The notes: generated from the sequence alone by a model not told the origin. 64,000 nt of DNA from an uncultured Atopobiaceae bacterium (GCA_944322145.1 CALUNW010000007.1:62001-126000); one strand, 5' to 3'; shown: positions 7,567 to 16,465, numbered from the stretch's first letter. Numbers and translations: made by a program.

Positions 7567-9033
7567 CTAGTAGCCCCGGCTCATGCGCCGGCGGATCGCG
7601 CAGTACTCCATTACCAGCAGCACGAGCAGAATCGCCATCGAGACGAGCGATCCCACCACGGCGCCGGCCAGCCCCGCGAAGTTGACGAGCAGCATCGAGA
7701 CCGGCACCGCAAACGCGAAGGCGATCAGATAGAGGCGCGAGACCTCGGCCTGCGCGCGCAGCACGGTGACGATCTGGTAGAGGAAGTCGATGCAGGCGCA
7801 GACGCCGCCCGTCCCCACCATCACGAGCGCGAGGCCGCGGAACTGCTCGAAGTCCAGTCCGTACATGAGGCTCATCAGCGGGATGCCGAGCCACGCCATG
7901 AACAGCGCCATCGCCCCGGTGATCAGCGCGATCACGCCCACCATCGCGAGCACCACGAGGTCGAAGCGGCGGTGCTTCTCGGGGTCGTCCCAGATGCGCG
8001 CCAGGCGCACGAGCTGCGGCTTGTAGATGAAGCCCGCGACCATGAGGATCGAGTGCGCGGGGAAGTAGAGGGCGTTGTAGTAGAGCTGGTTGTCATAGGA
8101 GAGCGCGCCCTCCATCGCGAACTTGGGCACCGAGTCGATGAGGTTGTACAGGAACAGGGCCAAAAACAGCGGGAAGCACTCCACGAAGAGGTCGCGGATG
8201 CCGCGGGCCGTGGCGGGGAGGCTCTTCTCGGTCTCGAAGAAGGCCAGCGGAGCGGTGAGCAGCAGAAGCGACGCCACGCCGCCGGCAGCCATGGCATAGC
8301 TCGCCAGGGGCAGGCTGCGCGTGACGAACAGGACGACCGAGAAGACCACGAGCCCCAGGACGCAGCGCACGGCCTGCGAGAGCCCGGCGAGATAGAGCTT
8401 GTCCTTCTGCTGAAGGCGTCCCTCATAGACGTCGGCCAGGCCGTCCACCGCGCGAAAGACGAGCACGCCCATGCAGACGGCGAACATCTGCGCGTCGTAG
8501 CCGCGGAATCGGCACCACAGCCACCCCACCAGGAGCATCGCCGCGCACGTGGCAAAGCGCTGGATCTGGTAGTCCCGGAAGGACCGCATGTCGTCGAGGT
8601 CGGAGACCTGGTAGGTGCGCACGCCGTAGTTTGCCAGGAACAGCAGCAGCGTGCCCACGGTGAAGGCCATGGAGAAGAGCCCCGCCTGCTCCGCGCCCAC
8701 GAGCCATGTGGCGACCATCGTGAGCACGGGGAAGAGCATGCCCCAGGCCGCCTGGCCGATCGTGTTGCACACATAGTCGCGCTTGGTCTGGTGGGGGAGG
8801 TACTGCTCGGTCTGCTCGGAGAGCTTGCCGCCAAAGACGGCGCCGATCAGGCGGTTCCACCAATCGTTCACCGCGCGGGAGAGGATTCCTGGCTGGCGGC
8901 TCTCGCGCGCCTTGCGCTCGCGCCGCTGTCGCGTCTCCACGCCGTAGCGCGGGGTTCTCGGGCCCTGGTTGACGGGCCGGACCGCGGCGACGACGCGGCG
9001 TCGCGCAAGGCGCTTGAACGGGTTGGTTGGCAT
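7567..9033 (-). CDS. Polysaccharide flippase / Wzx-like MOP-superfamily transporter
   Basis: 488 residues read on the minus strand. The start is the ATG at 9033 with AGGAG about ten bases upstream. A basic cytoplasmic N-terminus of ~100 residues, including a run of Arg and Lys, precedes about a dozen hydrophobic helices, for example AAWGMLFPVLTMVATWLVGA, FSMAFTVGTLLLFLANYGVR and ALFLYNLIDSVPKFAM. Repeat-like spacing and the absence of ATPase motifs fit the MATE/Wzx/MVF superfamily that flips undecaprenyl-linked oligosaccharides. No glycosyltransferases are adjacent, so it looks like an orphan flippase; the substrate is unknown. Confidence 0.82.
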   Translation of the reverse strand: MPTNPFKRLARRRVVAAVRPVNQGPRTPRYGVETRQRRERKARESRQPGILSRAVNDWWNRLIGAVFGGKLSEQTEQYLPHQTKRDYVCNTIGQAAWGMLFPVLTMVATWLVGAEQAGLFSMAFTVGTLLLFLANYGVRTYQVSDLDDMRSFRDYQIQRFATCAAMLLVGWLWCRFRGYDAQMFAVCMGVLVFRAVDGLADVYEGRLQQKDKLYLAGLSQAVRCVLGLVVFSVVLFVTRSLPLASYAMAAGGVASLLLLTAPLAFFETEKSLPATARGIRDLFVECFPLFLALFLYNLIDSVPKFAMEGALSYDNQLYYNALYFPAHSILMVAGFIYKPQLVRLARIWDDPEKHRRFDLVVLAMVGVIALITGAMALFMAWLGIPLMSLMYGLDFEQFRGLALVMVGTGGVCACIDFLYQIVTVLRAQAEVSRLYLIAFAFAVPVSMLLVNFAGLAGAVVGSLVSMAILLVLLVMEYCAIRRRMSRGY

Positions 9034-9156
9034 GCGGCGCGGACTCCTCTCGACGGTGCACCCAAGCATTGTAGCGCCTGGGGCAGGGGCTCGGGGACGC
9101 TTAAGAGCTCGCGCCCGCCCCCCGCTGTGAATAATGCGTTTCTCGTTCGTGAGGTC

Positions 9157-9217
9157 TTGGCCGAGAGCTATCTCACGGGGTATTGTCAAAGGAGTCGACC
9201 GCACACCCGCAAAGGAG
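9157..9217 (+). promoter_or_regulatory. Candidate ppc promoter and ribosome-binding site
   Basis: TTGGCC (9157-9162), an 18-base spacer and TATTGT (9181-9186) lie 37 bases before the TTG start of ppc. AAAGGAG at 9211-9217 sits five bases before that TTG and is what decides the start. The promoter match is moderate. Confidence 0.45.
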
Positions 9218-9222
9218 CAACG

Positions 9223-11925
9223 TTGGCCGAGAAGAACCTGGACGTCGCAGCTGACTCCGCTATCATCCCCGCCCTCAACGTCCCCGAGAGCATCGCAGAG
9301 AACATGACGCTGTTCCTGCGCCTGGTGCGCAAGGTCCTCGAGGAGTTTGACCCCGAGCTCCGCGCCACCTTCGACGTCCTTCTCGCTGACGCGGTGCGCG
9401 CCAACGCCGACGAGGCATCGGAAACCGACGACGAGCGCGCCGCCTTCGCCGACCTCGAGCGCATCATCGACGGGCTCGACGAGCGCGCCGCCACCCTCGT
9501 GACGCGCGCCTTCACGGCCTACTTCCACCTGGCCAACATCTGCGAGGAGAACTACCGCGTGAGCTCGCTGCGCGCCCGCGAGGCCGCGGTCAGCCCCGAC
9601 GAGCCGGCCGACCCCATCAACGACATCACCGTGGCGTATCGCCAGCTCGTGGACGAGTGCGGCCGCGGTCGAGCCATCGCCCTGCTGCAGCGCCTGGAGT
9701 TCCGCCCGGTCTTCACCGCGCACCCCACCGAGGCTCGCCGCCGCGCGGTCGAGGGCAAGATCCGCCGCATCGCCGAGCTTCTCGCCCAGCGCGCGGGGCT
9801 CTCGGGCGTGGCGCTCGCCGAGAACGAGCGTCGCCTGCTGCAGGAGATCGACGCGCTCCTGCGCACCTCGCCGATCGCCCACAAGAAGCCCACGCCCGTC
9901 GAGGAGGCCGACACGATCGTCGACATCTTCGACAGCACCCTCTTTGACATGGTGCCCGACGTCTACCGCCGCTTCGACGACTGGGAGCTCGGCGAGAAGG
10001 CCGGCACCGTGCCGCCGGTCTGCCCGGCGTTCTTCCACCCCGGCAGCTGGATCGGCTCGGACCGCGACGGCAACCCCAACGTCACCGCAAAGGTGAGCCG
10101 CCAGGTGGCCGAGAAGTTCCGCCGCCACGTGCTCGGGCGCCTCGCCGAGGCCACCGAGACCTGCGGCCGCAACCTCACGCTCGACGCCATCTCCACGCCG
10201 CCCTCGGACGCGCTCGTGAACCTCTGGAGCCACCAGGTCGAGATGAGCGAGGCCCTCACCGCCCGCGCGCTGGGCATCTCCGCGCGCGAGCTGCACCGTG
10301 CCGCGATGCTGGTCATCGCCGAGCGGCTGCGCGCCACGATGGAGCGCACGGCCGACGTCATGTACGCGAGCGCGAATGACTACGTCGCCGATCTGCGCGT
10401 CGTCCAGGCGTCGCTCGCCCGCGCCGGCGCGGTCCGCACCGCCTACGGCCCCGTTCAGCGCCTCATCTGGCAGGCTCAGACCTTTGGCTTCCACCTCGTG
10501 GAGATGGAGTTCCGTCAGCACTCGCTCGTGCACAGCCGCGCGCTCGCCGACATCGAGGAGCACGGCCGCTGGGGCGAGCGCGGCGAGCTCGAGCCCATGA
10601 CCCGCGAGGTGCTCGACACCTTCCGCGCCATCGCTCAGATTCAGCGCAAGAACGGCGTCGACGCCGCGCGCCGCTACATCATCTCCTTCACCAAGTCCGC
10701 CGAGGACGTGGCCAACGTCTATCGCCTTGCGCACCTCGCCTTCGCGCACGAGGCCGACGTCCCCGTGCTCGACGTCGTCCCGCTGTTCGAGCAGGTCGAG
10801 GATCTCGAGAACGCCGTCGCCACGCTCGACGCCATGATTGCCCTGCCCGAGGTCCAGCGCCGACTCGACCAGACCGGCCGGCGCCTCGAGGTCATGCTCG
10901 GCTACTCGGACTCCTCCAAGGACGCCGGCCCCACCTCTGCCACGCTCGTGCTGCACGCCACGCAGGAGGCCATCGCGCGCTGGGCGGACGAGAACAGCAT
11001 CGACCTCGTGCTCATGCACGGCCGCGGCGGCGCGGTCGGGCGCGGCGGCGGGCCGGCCAACCGCGCGGTGCTCTCCCAGCCCAAGGGTTCGGTGAACTGC
11101 CGCTTCAAGCTCACGGAGCAGGGCGAGGTCATCTTCGCGCGCTACGGCGACCCCACGCTGGCGCGGCGCCACGTTGAGTCGGTCGTGGGCGCCACGCTGC
11201 TGCAGGCGGCGCCCTCGATCGAGTGGGTCAACACCGAGACCACCGAGAAGTACGCGGACCTCGCGGCCGAGCTCGACGCGGCGTCCCGCGAGCGTTACCT
11301 CGAGCTGCTGCACGCCGACGGGTTCGCCGAGTGGTTCTCGACGGTCACGCCACTCACCGAGGTTGGCCTCATGCCCATCGGAAGCCGCCCCGCGAAGCGC
11401 GGCCTGGGCGCCAAGTCCCTCGACGACCTGCGCACCATCCCGTGGATCTTCTCGTGGAGCCAGGCGCGCGCGAACCTGGCGGCGTGGTACGGCCTCGGCT
11501 CCGCCTGCGAGCAGGTGGGCGATCTCGAGCGTCTGCGCACGGCCTACGCGGAGTGGCCGCTGTTCACCACGTTCATCGACAACGTGGAGATGTCGCTCTC
11601 CAAGGTGGACGAGCGCATCACGCGGCTCTACCTCGCCCTGGGCGACCGCGACGACCTTGCCTCCGCCGTGCTCGAGGAGATGGAGCTCACACGCCGATGG
11701 GTGCTCGCGATCGTGGGCGACGAGTGGCCTCTGCAGCACCGACGCGTGCTCGGCCCCGTCATCCGCATGCGCCTGCCGTTCGTGAACGTGCTCTCCGTGA
11801 CCCAGGCGCTCGCCCTGCGCCGCCTGCGCGCGGGGGACCTCGAGCCCGAGCAGCGCGAGCGCCTGACCTACCTCATCCTGTGCACGGTGTCCGGCGTCGC
11901 TGCCGGCCTGCAGAACACGGGGTGA
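9223..11925 (+). CDS. ppc: Phosphoenolpyruvate carboxylase
   Basis: 900 residues, the normal bacterial length, starting at a TTG that follows AAAGGAG by five bases. It converts PEP plus bicarbonate to oxaloacetate, feeding the C4 branch in fermenters. Active-site blocks are all present: FTAHPTEARRRAV (catalytic His), GSWIGSDRDGNPNVT, VMLGYSDSSKDAG and MHGRGGAVGRGGGPA, ending in the invariant C-terminal QNTG. The cytoplasmic enzyme is normally a tetramer. Monocistronic: it is convergent with the polyphosphate kinase gene, and a palindromic repeat begins three bases after the stop. Confidence 0.97.
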   Translation: MAEKNLDVAADSAIIPALNVPESIAENMTLFLRLVRKVLEEFDPELRATFDVLLADAVRANADEASETDDERAAFADLERIIDGLDERAATLVTRAFTAYFHLANICEENYRVSSLRAREAAVSPDEPADPINDITVAYRQLVDECGRGRAIALLQRLEFRPVFTAHPTEARRRAVEGKIRRIAELLAQRAGLSGVALAENERRLLQEIDALLRTSPIAHKKPTPVEEADTIVDIFDSTLFDMVPDVYRRFDDWELGEKAGTVPPVCPAFFHPGSWIGSDRDGNPNVTAKVSRQVAEKFRRHVLGRLAEATETCGRNLTLDAISTPPSDALVNLWSHQVEMSEALTARALGISARELHRAAMLVIAERLRATMERTADVMYASANDYVADLRVVQASLARAGAVRTAYGPVQRLIWQAQTFGFHLVEMEFRQHSLVHSRALADIEEHGRWGERGELEPMTREVLDTFRAIAQIQRKNGVDAARRYIISFTKSAEDVANVYRLAHLAFAHEADVPVLDVVPLFEQVEDLENAVATLDAMIALPEVQRRLDQTGRRLEVMLGYSDSSKDAGPTSATLVLHATQEAIARWADENSIDLVLMHGRGGAVGRGGGPANRAVLSQPKGSVNCRFKLTEQGEVIFARYGDPTLARRHVESVVGATLLQAAPSIEWVNTETTEKYADLAAELDAASRERYLELLHADGFAEWFSTVTPLTEVGLMPIGSRPAKRGLGAKSLDDLRTIPWIFSWSQARANLAAWYGLGSACEQVGDLERLRTAYAEWPLFTTFIDNVEMSLSKVDERITRLYLALGDRDDLASAVLEEMELTRRWVLAIVGDEWPLQHRRVLGPVIRMRLPFVNVLSVTQALALRRLRAGDLEPEQRERLTYLILCTVSGVAAGLQNTG

Positions 11926-11928
11926 TCG

Positions 11929-11961
11929 TGATCCAAAAGGGGACAGACCCCTTTTGGATCA
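11929..11961. repeat. GGGGACAGACCCC palindromic repeat (REP-like), copy 1
   Basis: Bases 11929-11942 pair perfectly with 11948-11961 around ACAGA. This is one of several copies sharing the AAAAGGGGACAG core. It lies between convergent ppc and ppk2, where it may serve as a bidirectional terminator because each strand has a TTTT in the stem. Confidence 0.85.
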
Positions 11962-11969
11962 TCGGCCCG

Positions 11970-12896
11970 CTACCCCTCCTCGTGGTCCACGTCCGCCGCG
12001 GGGCCGTCCGTGAGCGCGCGCCGGCAGTCGGCGAGCCGCTCGCGCGCCCTGCGGGGCAGCTCGGGGTAGCGCGGGTCGATCTTCTCCAGCACGTCCAGGA
12101 GAACCTCTGAGACCAGCACCCGCGCGACCCACTTCTGATCCGCCGGGATAACGTGCCAGGGCGCCCGCTCGGTGGCGGTGCCGGCGATCATCTCCTCGTA
12201 GGCGCGCTGGTACTCGTTCCACTCCATGCGCTCCGAGAGGTCGCTCTCGGAGAACTTCCAGTTCTTGGCCTCGTCGTCGATGCGCTCGAGGAAGCGCTCG
12301 CGCTGCTTGTCCGCGCTCACGTGGAGGAAGATCTTGACCACGCGGTTGCCGGTGCGCCAGAGGTAGCGCTCGAAGCCGCGGATGTCCTCGAAGCGCTCCT
12401 CGAAGTAGCGCTTCTCGCCCATGTCCGTGCAGCGGCGCGGCAGCTGGTAGTCCCTCCAGAGCCCGTGCACGCGTACGACGAGGCACTCCTCGTAGTAGGA
12501 GCGGTTGAAGACGGCAATCTTGCCGCGCTCCGGCAGCGCGCCGAAGCTCCGCCAGAGAAAGCCGTGCGCTCGGTCCACGCTCGTGGGCTGCTTGAAGCTG
12601 CGCACGTCGATGCCCGTGGGGTTGACCCCTCCCAGGACGTGACGGATCGTGGAGTCCTTGCCCGCGGCGTCCATTGCCTGCAAGATGACGATGACGCTCT
12701 CGCGCGCCTCCGCGTAGAGCCGGTCCTGCAGCGCCTCGATGCGCGCCTTGTTGTCCGCGAGGCGCCGCTCGTACTCGGGCCGGAGCTCCGCGTCGAGCTT
12801 GAGCGAGGTGGGAAAGCGCTCTAGCTTGAGGTTCTTCTCGTCTGTCACGGTGAAATCTCTGATATCCACGGTGTCCCCTTCAATATCTTTGGGCAT
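11970..12896 (-). CDS. ppk2: PPK2-family polyphosphate kinase
   Basis: 308 residues. The start is the ATG at 12896 preceded by GAGGGGAAC; an upstream in-frame ATG near 13022 falls inside a repeat and is rejected. Core motifs are QAMDAAGKDSTIRHVLGGVN (Walker A with the PPK2 GKD), IDVRSFKQPT, HGFLWRSFGALPERG, and the Walker B/lid region FNRSYYEECLVVRVH. PPK2 enzymes transfer phosphate between polyphosphate and nucleoside mono- or diphosphates, recharging nucleotides from polyP. The single-domain length fits the ~300-residue PPK2 classes; nucleotide preference cannot be read by eye. It stands alone, convergent with ppc. Confidence 0.93.
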   Translation of the reverse strand: MPKDIEGDTVDIRDFTVTDEKNLKLERFPTSLKLDAELRPEYERRLADNKARIEALQDRLYAEARESVIVILQAMDAAGKDSTIRHVLGGVNPTGIDVRSFKQPTSVDRAHGFLWRSFGALPERGKIAVFNRSYYEECLVVRVHGLWRDYQLPRRCTDMGEKRYFEERFEDIRGFERYLWRTGNRVVKIFLHVSADKQRERFLERIDDEAKNWKFSESDLSERMEWNEYQRAYEEMIAGTATERAPWHVIPADQKWVARVLVSEVLLDVLEKIDPRYPELPRRARERLADCRRALTDGPAADVDHEEG

Positions 12897-12977
12897 GATG
12901 TTCCCCTCGGGCGTGGCGGGGGAGCGCTCGACTCGGCGGACGTTGCCGATGACGCCGCGAGCGCCTCTGGGACGACG

Positions 12978-13206
12978 TGCAAAATCGACCTTCAGTCCAT
13001 CTTTTTCGACGGCATAATGCAAAATCGGCCTTCAGTCCATGAAAAAATGCGCCCTGTCCGAGAATGCCGCGCCAAAGAAATGACGCCAGCTGGGCAAACG
13101 TCATGACCGTCCGAGTTGAGAAGGCGAGTGCCCCTCAAATTCCATGGATTGAAGCTCGCTTTTGCATCTCGGAGTCGAGAAATATGGACTGAAGGTCGTT
13201 TTTGCA
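12978..13206. repeat. Nested four-copy inverted repeat, family 6
   Basis: A 23-base unit ending in CCTTCAGTCCAT occurs twice forward (12978-13000 and 13018-13040) and twice inverted (about 13144-13166 and 13184-13206), symmetrically around ~13092. The unit begins TGCAAAATCG. The 12897-13345 gap contains this element and the feoA promoter; I see no gene in it. Confidence 0.8.
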
Positions 13207-13275
13207 TGAGACGGCTCTGTGAGCGCGACATTGGACAGAAAGTTTCCCATACGTAACTCATTCGGCGAACGGTGG

Positions 13276-13307
13276 TTGCGTACAAAGAAGTTAGTCCTAT
13301 ATTACTC
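13276..13307 (+). promoter_or_regulatory. feoA promoter with iron-box-like sequence
   Basis: TTGCGT (13276-13281), 16 bases, TATATT (13298-13303). The -10 is embedded in AAGTTAGTCCTATATTACTC, which resembles the sequences over the feoB and 17.5 kb promoters and beside the -10 at 18.65 kb. The shared GTT...(T)AAC-like dyad recalls DtxR/IdeR boxes (GTTAG-CTAAC core) without matching the full 19-bp consensus. Confidence 0.55.
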
Positions 13308-13345
13308 ATGGTAAGTCAAAGGAAGCTAACTTCTGAGGAGGCCCC

Positions 13346-13579
13346 ATGGCTGCATCCGGCCAGCTCCCGCTGGCGATGGTGGGTCCGGACGAGGTCGCAC
13401 GCGTCGCACGCGTCCGCGGCGACGCCGACCTGCGCCAGCACCTCGCCGAGCTCGGGTTTGTGGAGGGCTCGGAGGTCAAGGTCATCTCGCGCGCCGCGGG
13501 TGACGTCATCGTGAGCGTGAAGGGCGCGCGTCTGGCGCTCAACCGCTCGATGGCCAGCCGCGTCACCGTATCGCTCTAA
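13346..13579 (+). CDS. feoA: FeoA-domain protein (first of two)
   Basis: 77 residues, ATG at 13346 after GAGGAGG. A single SH3-like FeoA domain: LRQHLAELGFVEGSEVKVIS then AAGDVIVSVKGARLALNR. FeoA is a small cytoplasmic protein needed for FeoB-driven ferrous iron uptake, probably by contacting the FeoB GTPase. It is the first gene of the cluster feoA-feoA-feoB and has the iron-box promoter just upstream. A REP-like palindrome separates it from the second feoA. Confidence 0.92.
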   Translation: MAASGQLPLAMVGPDEVARVARVRGDADLRQHLAELGFVEGSEVKVISRAAGDVIVSVKGARLALNRSMASRVTVSL

Positions 13580-13580
13580 A

Positions 13581-13613
13581 TGATTCAAAAGGGGACAGTC
13601 CCCTTTTGAATCA
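13581..13613. repeat. GGGGACAGTCCCC palindromic repeat, copy 2
   Basis: A perfect palindrome: 13581-13596 pairs with 13598-13613 around a single A. It sits two bases after the first feoA stop and 20 bases before the second feoA start, so it is inside the presumed transcript. Confidence 0.88.
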
Positions 13614-13633
13614 TCGGGAAGAAAGGAAGGCAC

Positions 13634-13864
13634 ATGACAACTCTGAAGGACGTGAAGGTGGGGGAGAGCGCTGTCGTGTCCAGGCTTGCGGGCTCCGGTG
13701 CGCTCAAGCGCCGCATCATGGACATGGGTCTCACCAAGGGAACGGGCGTGCACGTGCGCAAGGTCGCGCCGCTGGGCGACCCCATCGAGATCACCGTGCG
13801 CGGCTACGAGCTCTCCATCCGCAAGGACGAGGCGGCCCTCGTCGAGGTGACCAACGTGGCGTGA
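13634..13864 (+). CDS. feoA: FeoA-domain protein (second of two)
   Basis: 76 residues, ATG preceded by AAGGAAGG. The sequence has the FeoA fold with LKRRIMDMGLTKGTGVHVRK followed by PLGDPIEITVRGYELSIRKD, which is closer to the canonical FeoA pattern (MGLxxG and GDPIEI.VRG) than its upstream neighbour. Two different FeoA proteins with one FeoB is common in Firmicutes and Actinobacteria. One may bind the GTPase and the other regulate it, but that is inference. It is followed by a separate feoB promoter. Confidence 0.94.
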   Translation: MTTLKDVKVGESAVVSRLAGSGALKRRIMDMGLTKGTGVHVRKVAPLGDPIEITVRGYELSIRKDEAALVEVTNVA

Positions 13865-13937
13865 CGGTGCAGCTACGGCAGCGTGTGGGCTGACGTCAGC
13901 GCCGCGGCCGGTTACGGCCGTTTTTCTCGCTTATAAA

Positions 13938-13953
13938 GTTGGCCTACTCTAAC
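13938..13953 (+). promoter_or_regulatory. feoB promoter -10 with iron-box-like dyad
   Basis: GTTGGCCTACTCTAAC is a GTT-N10-AAC dyad containing the -10-like TACTCT (13945-13950), about 50 bases before feoB. The -35 is weak (TTTCTC at 13923-13928). The same dyad shape occurs at 17520-17535 and 18652-18667. Confidence 0.5.
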
Positions 13954-14001
13954 AAATGGCACTATGCAAGTAGCATTTAGCTAACTCAGAAAGGCATGGG
14001 T

Positions 14002-16251
14002 ATGGCAGAAACCACCATCGGTCTCGCAGGCAACCCAAACTGCGGTAAGACCACGCTCTTCAACGAGCTCACGGGCTCCAACGGCTACGTGGGCAACTGG
14101 CCGGGCGTCACCGTGGAGAAGAAGCAGGCCACGTGGCGCCAGGACAAGTCCGTCACCTTCGTCGACCTGCCGGGCATCTACTCGCTCTCCCCATACACGC
14201 CCGAGGAGGTGGTCTCGCGCGACTACATCGTCGGCGAGCGTCCCGACGCCGTGATCAACCTCGTTGACGTGACCAACCTCGAGCGCAACCTCTACCTCAC
14301 CACGCAGCTGATCGAGGCGGGCCGTCCTGTGGTCGTGGGCCTCAACATGTGCGACCTGCTCAAGGAGAGGGGGGACGTCGTCGACGTGGCCGCGCTGTCC
14401 AAGCGGCTCGGCGTGCCGGTGGTCGAGGTCTCCGCCCTGCGCAACACCAACCTTGACACCCTGGTCAACAAGGCCGTGGCCGCCGGCCGCGCGGGCAAGG
14501 TCCAGCCGGGCGCGCCGTGCTTCTCGCCCGAGGTGGAGGACGCCCTCGGCAAGATAGCCCAGCTCATCTCCGACAGCTGCGACGCCCACCTCGCGCGCTG
14601 GTACGCGATCAAGGTCTTTGAGCGCGACGCCGATGCCGTGAAGGCGCTGCACCTCTCTTCCGCCCAGCTCAACCAGGCCGAGAAGATCGTGCATGCCGTC
14701 GAGAAGAGCCGCGATGACGACGCCGAGTCCATCATCACCTCCGACCGCTACGACTGGATTGGCGAGGTCATGGCCGCGTGCGTGCGCAAGGCCCCCAAGA
14801 AGCTCAGCATGTCCGAGAGGATCGACAGGGTCGTGACCAGCCGCGTGCTGGGCCTGCCGATCTTTGTGGCGGTCATGTTCGTCGTGTACTACATCGCGGT
14901 CTCGACCGTGGGCGACTGGGGAACCGTCTGGGCCAACGACGAGGTCTTCGGCGAGGGCTGGGAGCTCTTCGGCATGGCGATCCCGTCGATTCCCGCGGTG
15001 GTCGAGGGCTGGCTCACCGCGGCGGGCGCCTCTGACATGGTGAGCTCGCTCGTGCTCGACGGCATCGTGGGCGGCGTGGGCTCCGTCCTGGGCTTCATCC
15101 CGCAGATGCTCGTGCTGTTCATGATGCTCGCGTTCCTCGAGGACTGCGGCTACATGAGCCGCGTGGCCTTCGTCATGGACCGGCTGTTCAGGCGCTTTGG
15201 CCTTTCCGGCAAGAGCTTCATCCCGTTCCTCATCTCGTCCGGCTGCGGCGTCCCCGGCGTCATGGCCACCAAGACCATCGAGAACGAGAAGGACCGTCGC
15301 ATGACGGCGATGCTCACCACCATGATCCCGTGCGGCGCCAAGACCCCGATCATCGCCCTGGTCATGGGCGTGCTCGTGGGCGGCGCGGACGCCTGGTGGG
15401 TGGCCCCGATGTTCTATTTCCTGGGTCTTGCCGCCATCGTTGTCTCCGCGCTCATGCTCAAGAAGACGAAGATGTTTGCCGGCGAGCCCGCCCCGTTTGT
15501 GATGGAGCTGCCCGACTATCACCTGCCCGCGCTCAAGAGCTGGTGGCTGCACGTGTGGGAGCGCATCTCCGCGTACCTCAAGAAGGCCGCGACGATCATC
15601 TTTGCCGCGTGCGTGGTGGTGTGGTTCCTCTCCAGCTTTGGCTTTGCCTCGTGGGAGGGCGGCGACGGCTCCTTCGGCTTCCTCGCCTCGCTGCCGGGTG
15701 CGCCCGAGTACAGTGCCGACTACTCGCTGCTCGCCATCGTGGCCGGCGCCATCTCGTGGATCTTCGCGCCGCTCGGTGCCGCCAGCTGGCAGGCGACCGC
15801 CGCTTCCATCAACGCCCTCATCGCCAAGGAGAACCTGGTCTCCACCTTCGGCACGATCTTCGGCCTGGGCGAGGCCACCGAGGGCGACCCGGTCATGTGG
15901 CAGGCCTTCGCGGCCATGTTCACCGACGGTGCGGGTGTCATGCACGCCGGCGCGATGTGCGCGTTCGTGGCGTTCAACATGCTCGACGCGCCGTGCTTCG
16001 CCGCCATCGGCACCATCCGTCGCCAGATGGACTCGCCCAAGTGGTTCTGGTTCGCGATTGCCTACCAGTGCGTCTTTGCCTGGTGCGTGGGCCTGATTAT
16101 CAACCAGCTCTGGGAGCTTGTCGTGCTGGGGAACTTCGGCCTCTGGACCGTGGTCGCGTTTGTGCTGCTCGCGGGCATGATCTTCCAGATCGTTCGCCCG
16201 ATGCCCAAGGCCGAGCGCTCCGACGAGAAGGTCCTTGCCCAGCTCGCGTAG
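14002..16251 (+). CDS. feoB: Ferrous iron transporter FeoB
   Basis: 749 residues. The ATG at 14002 is preferred over 13996 because the AGAAAGG site (13988-13994) is properly spaced from it. The N-terminal G domain shows G1 GNPNCGKTT, G3 DLPGIYSLSPYTPEE and G4 NMCD. The helical GDI-like domain follows, then the membrane domain with two Gate motifs (GCGVPGVMATKTI and PCGAKTPI) and about ten helices. It imports Fe2+ across the cytoplasmic membrane. It follows the two feoA genes and ends at a strong terminator. A second FeoB, fused to FeoA, lies at 31.6 kb. Confidence 0.97.
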   Translation: MAETTIGLAGNPNCGKTTLFNELTGSNGYVGNWPGVTVEKKQATWRQDKSVTFVDLPGIYSLSPYTPEEVVSRDYIVGERPDAVINLVDVTNLERNLYLTTQLIEAGRPVVVGLNMCDLLKERGDVVDVAALSKRLGVPVVEVSALRNTNLDTLVNKAVAAGRAGKVQPGAPCFSPEVEDALGKIAQLISDSCDAHLARWYAIKVFERDADAVKALHLSSAQLNQAEKIVHAVEKSRDDDAESIITSDRYDWIGEVMAACVRKAPKKLSMSERIDRVVTSRVLGLPIFVAVMFVVYYIAVSTVGDWGTVWANDEVFGEGWELFGMAIPSIPAVVEGWLTAAGASDMVSSLVLDGIVGGVGSVLGFIPQMLVLFMMLAFLEDCGYMSRVAFVMDRLFRRFGLSGKSFIPFLISSGCGVPGVMATKTIENEKDRRMTAMLTTMIPCGAKTPIIALVMGVLVGGADAWWVAPMFYFLGLAAIVVSALMLKKTKMFAGEPAPFVMELPDYHLPALKSWWLHVWERISAYLKKAATIIFAACVVVWFLSSFGFASWEGGDGSFGFLASLPGAPEYSADYSLLAIVAGAISWIFAPLGAASWQATAASINALIAKENLVSTFGTIFGLGEATEGDPVMWQAFAAMFTDGAGVMHAGAMCAFVAFNMLDAPCFAAIGTIRRQMDSPKWFWFAIAYQCVFAWCVGLIINQLWELVVLGNFGLWTVVAFVLLAGMIFQIVRPMPKAERSDEKVLAQLA

Positions 16252-16276
16252 GATTCAAAAGGGGGCAGACCCCAAT
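16252..16276. repeat. Degenerate or hybrid REP-like repeat
   Basis: GATTCAAAAGGGGGCAGACC, immediately after the feoB stop, has the usual left arm. The right side continues CCCAATTAAC instead of CCCTTTTGAATC, so the arms no longer pair beyond the G/C core. Confidence 0.6.
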
Positions 16277-16284
16277 TAACAGAC

Positions 16285-16326
16285 GGCGCGCCGCCGGTCG
16301 CTGGGGCCGGCGGCGCGCCTTTCTCC
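16285..16326 (+). terminator. Rho-independent terminator after feoB
   Basis: A 13-bp perfect GC stem (16285-16297 with 16307-16319) with a nine-base loop, followed by TTTCTCCTGTT. It ends the feo operon. Confidence 0.85.
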
Positions 16327-16327
16327 T

Positions 16328-16447
16328 GTTGTGTGCAGTTTTTTCTCGACCCGCTGACTACGAGCCGCTTCGTTCGCAAGAATTCGCTGGTAGAAATTGC
16401 CATCGTCTGGGTAGTACTTTAGGGGAGGTCCAAAAACCGCACACAAC
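16328..16447. repeat. Long inverted repeat, family 1 copy D
   Basis: GTTGTGTGCAGTTTTT (16328-16343) and its inverse at 16432-16447 match at 15 of 16 positions around ~88 bases. The centre begins TTCTCGACCCGCTGAC, resembling the TTCTCG...TCTGACC motif of the other copies. It abuts the ribosome site of the ZIP transporter gene, so the element is in its leader. Confidence 0.6.
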
Positions 16448-16465
16448 GCCGCCAAGGAGGTCCCC

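Noticed and set aside
12896..13022. N-terminal extension of the polyphosphate kinase to an upstream ATG
   Set aside because: The extension is encoded by palindromic repeat sequence and lacks a ribosome site; the ATG at 12896 has GAGGGGAAC before it.
12978..13206. Four similar 23-base units considered as a small CRISPR array
   Set aside because: Two are inverted relative to the others, spacers are irregular, and there are no cas genes.
13981..15945. 654-codon minus-strand open frame opposite feoB
   Set aside because: Same kind of shadow; no ribosome site or recognisable domain.
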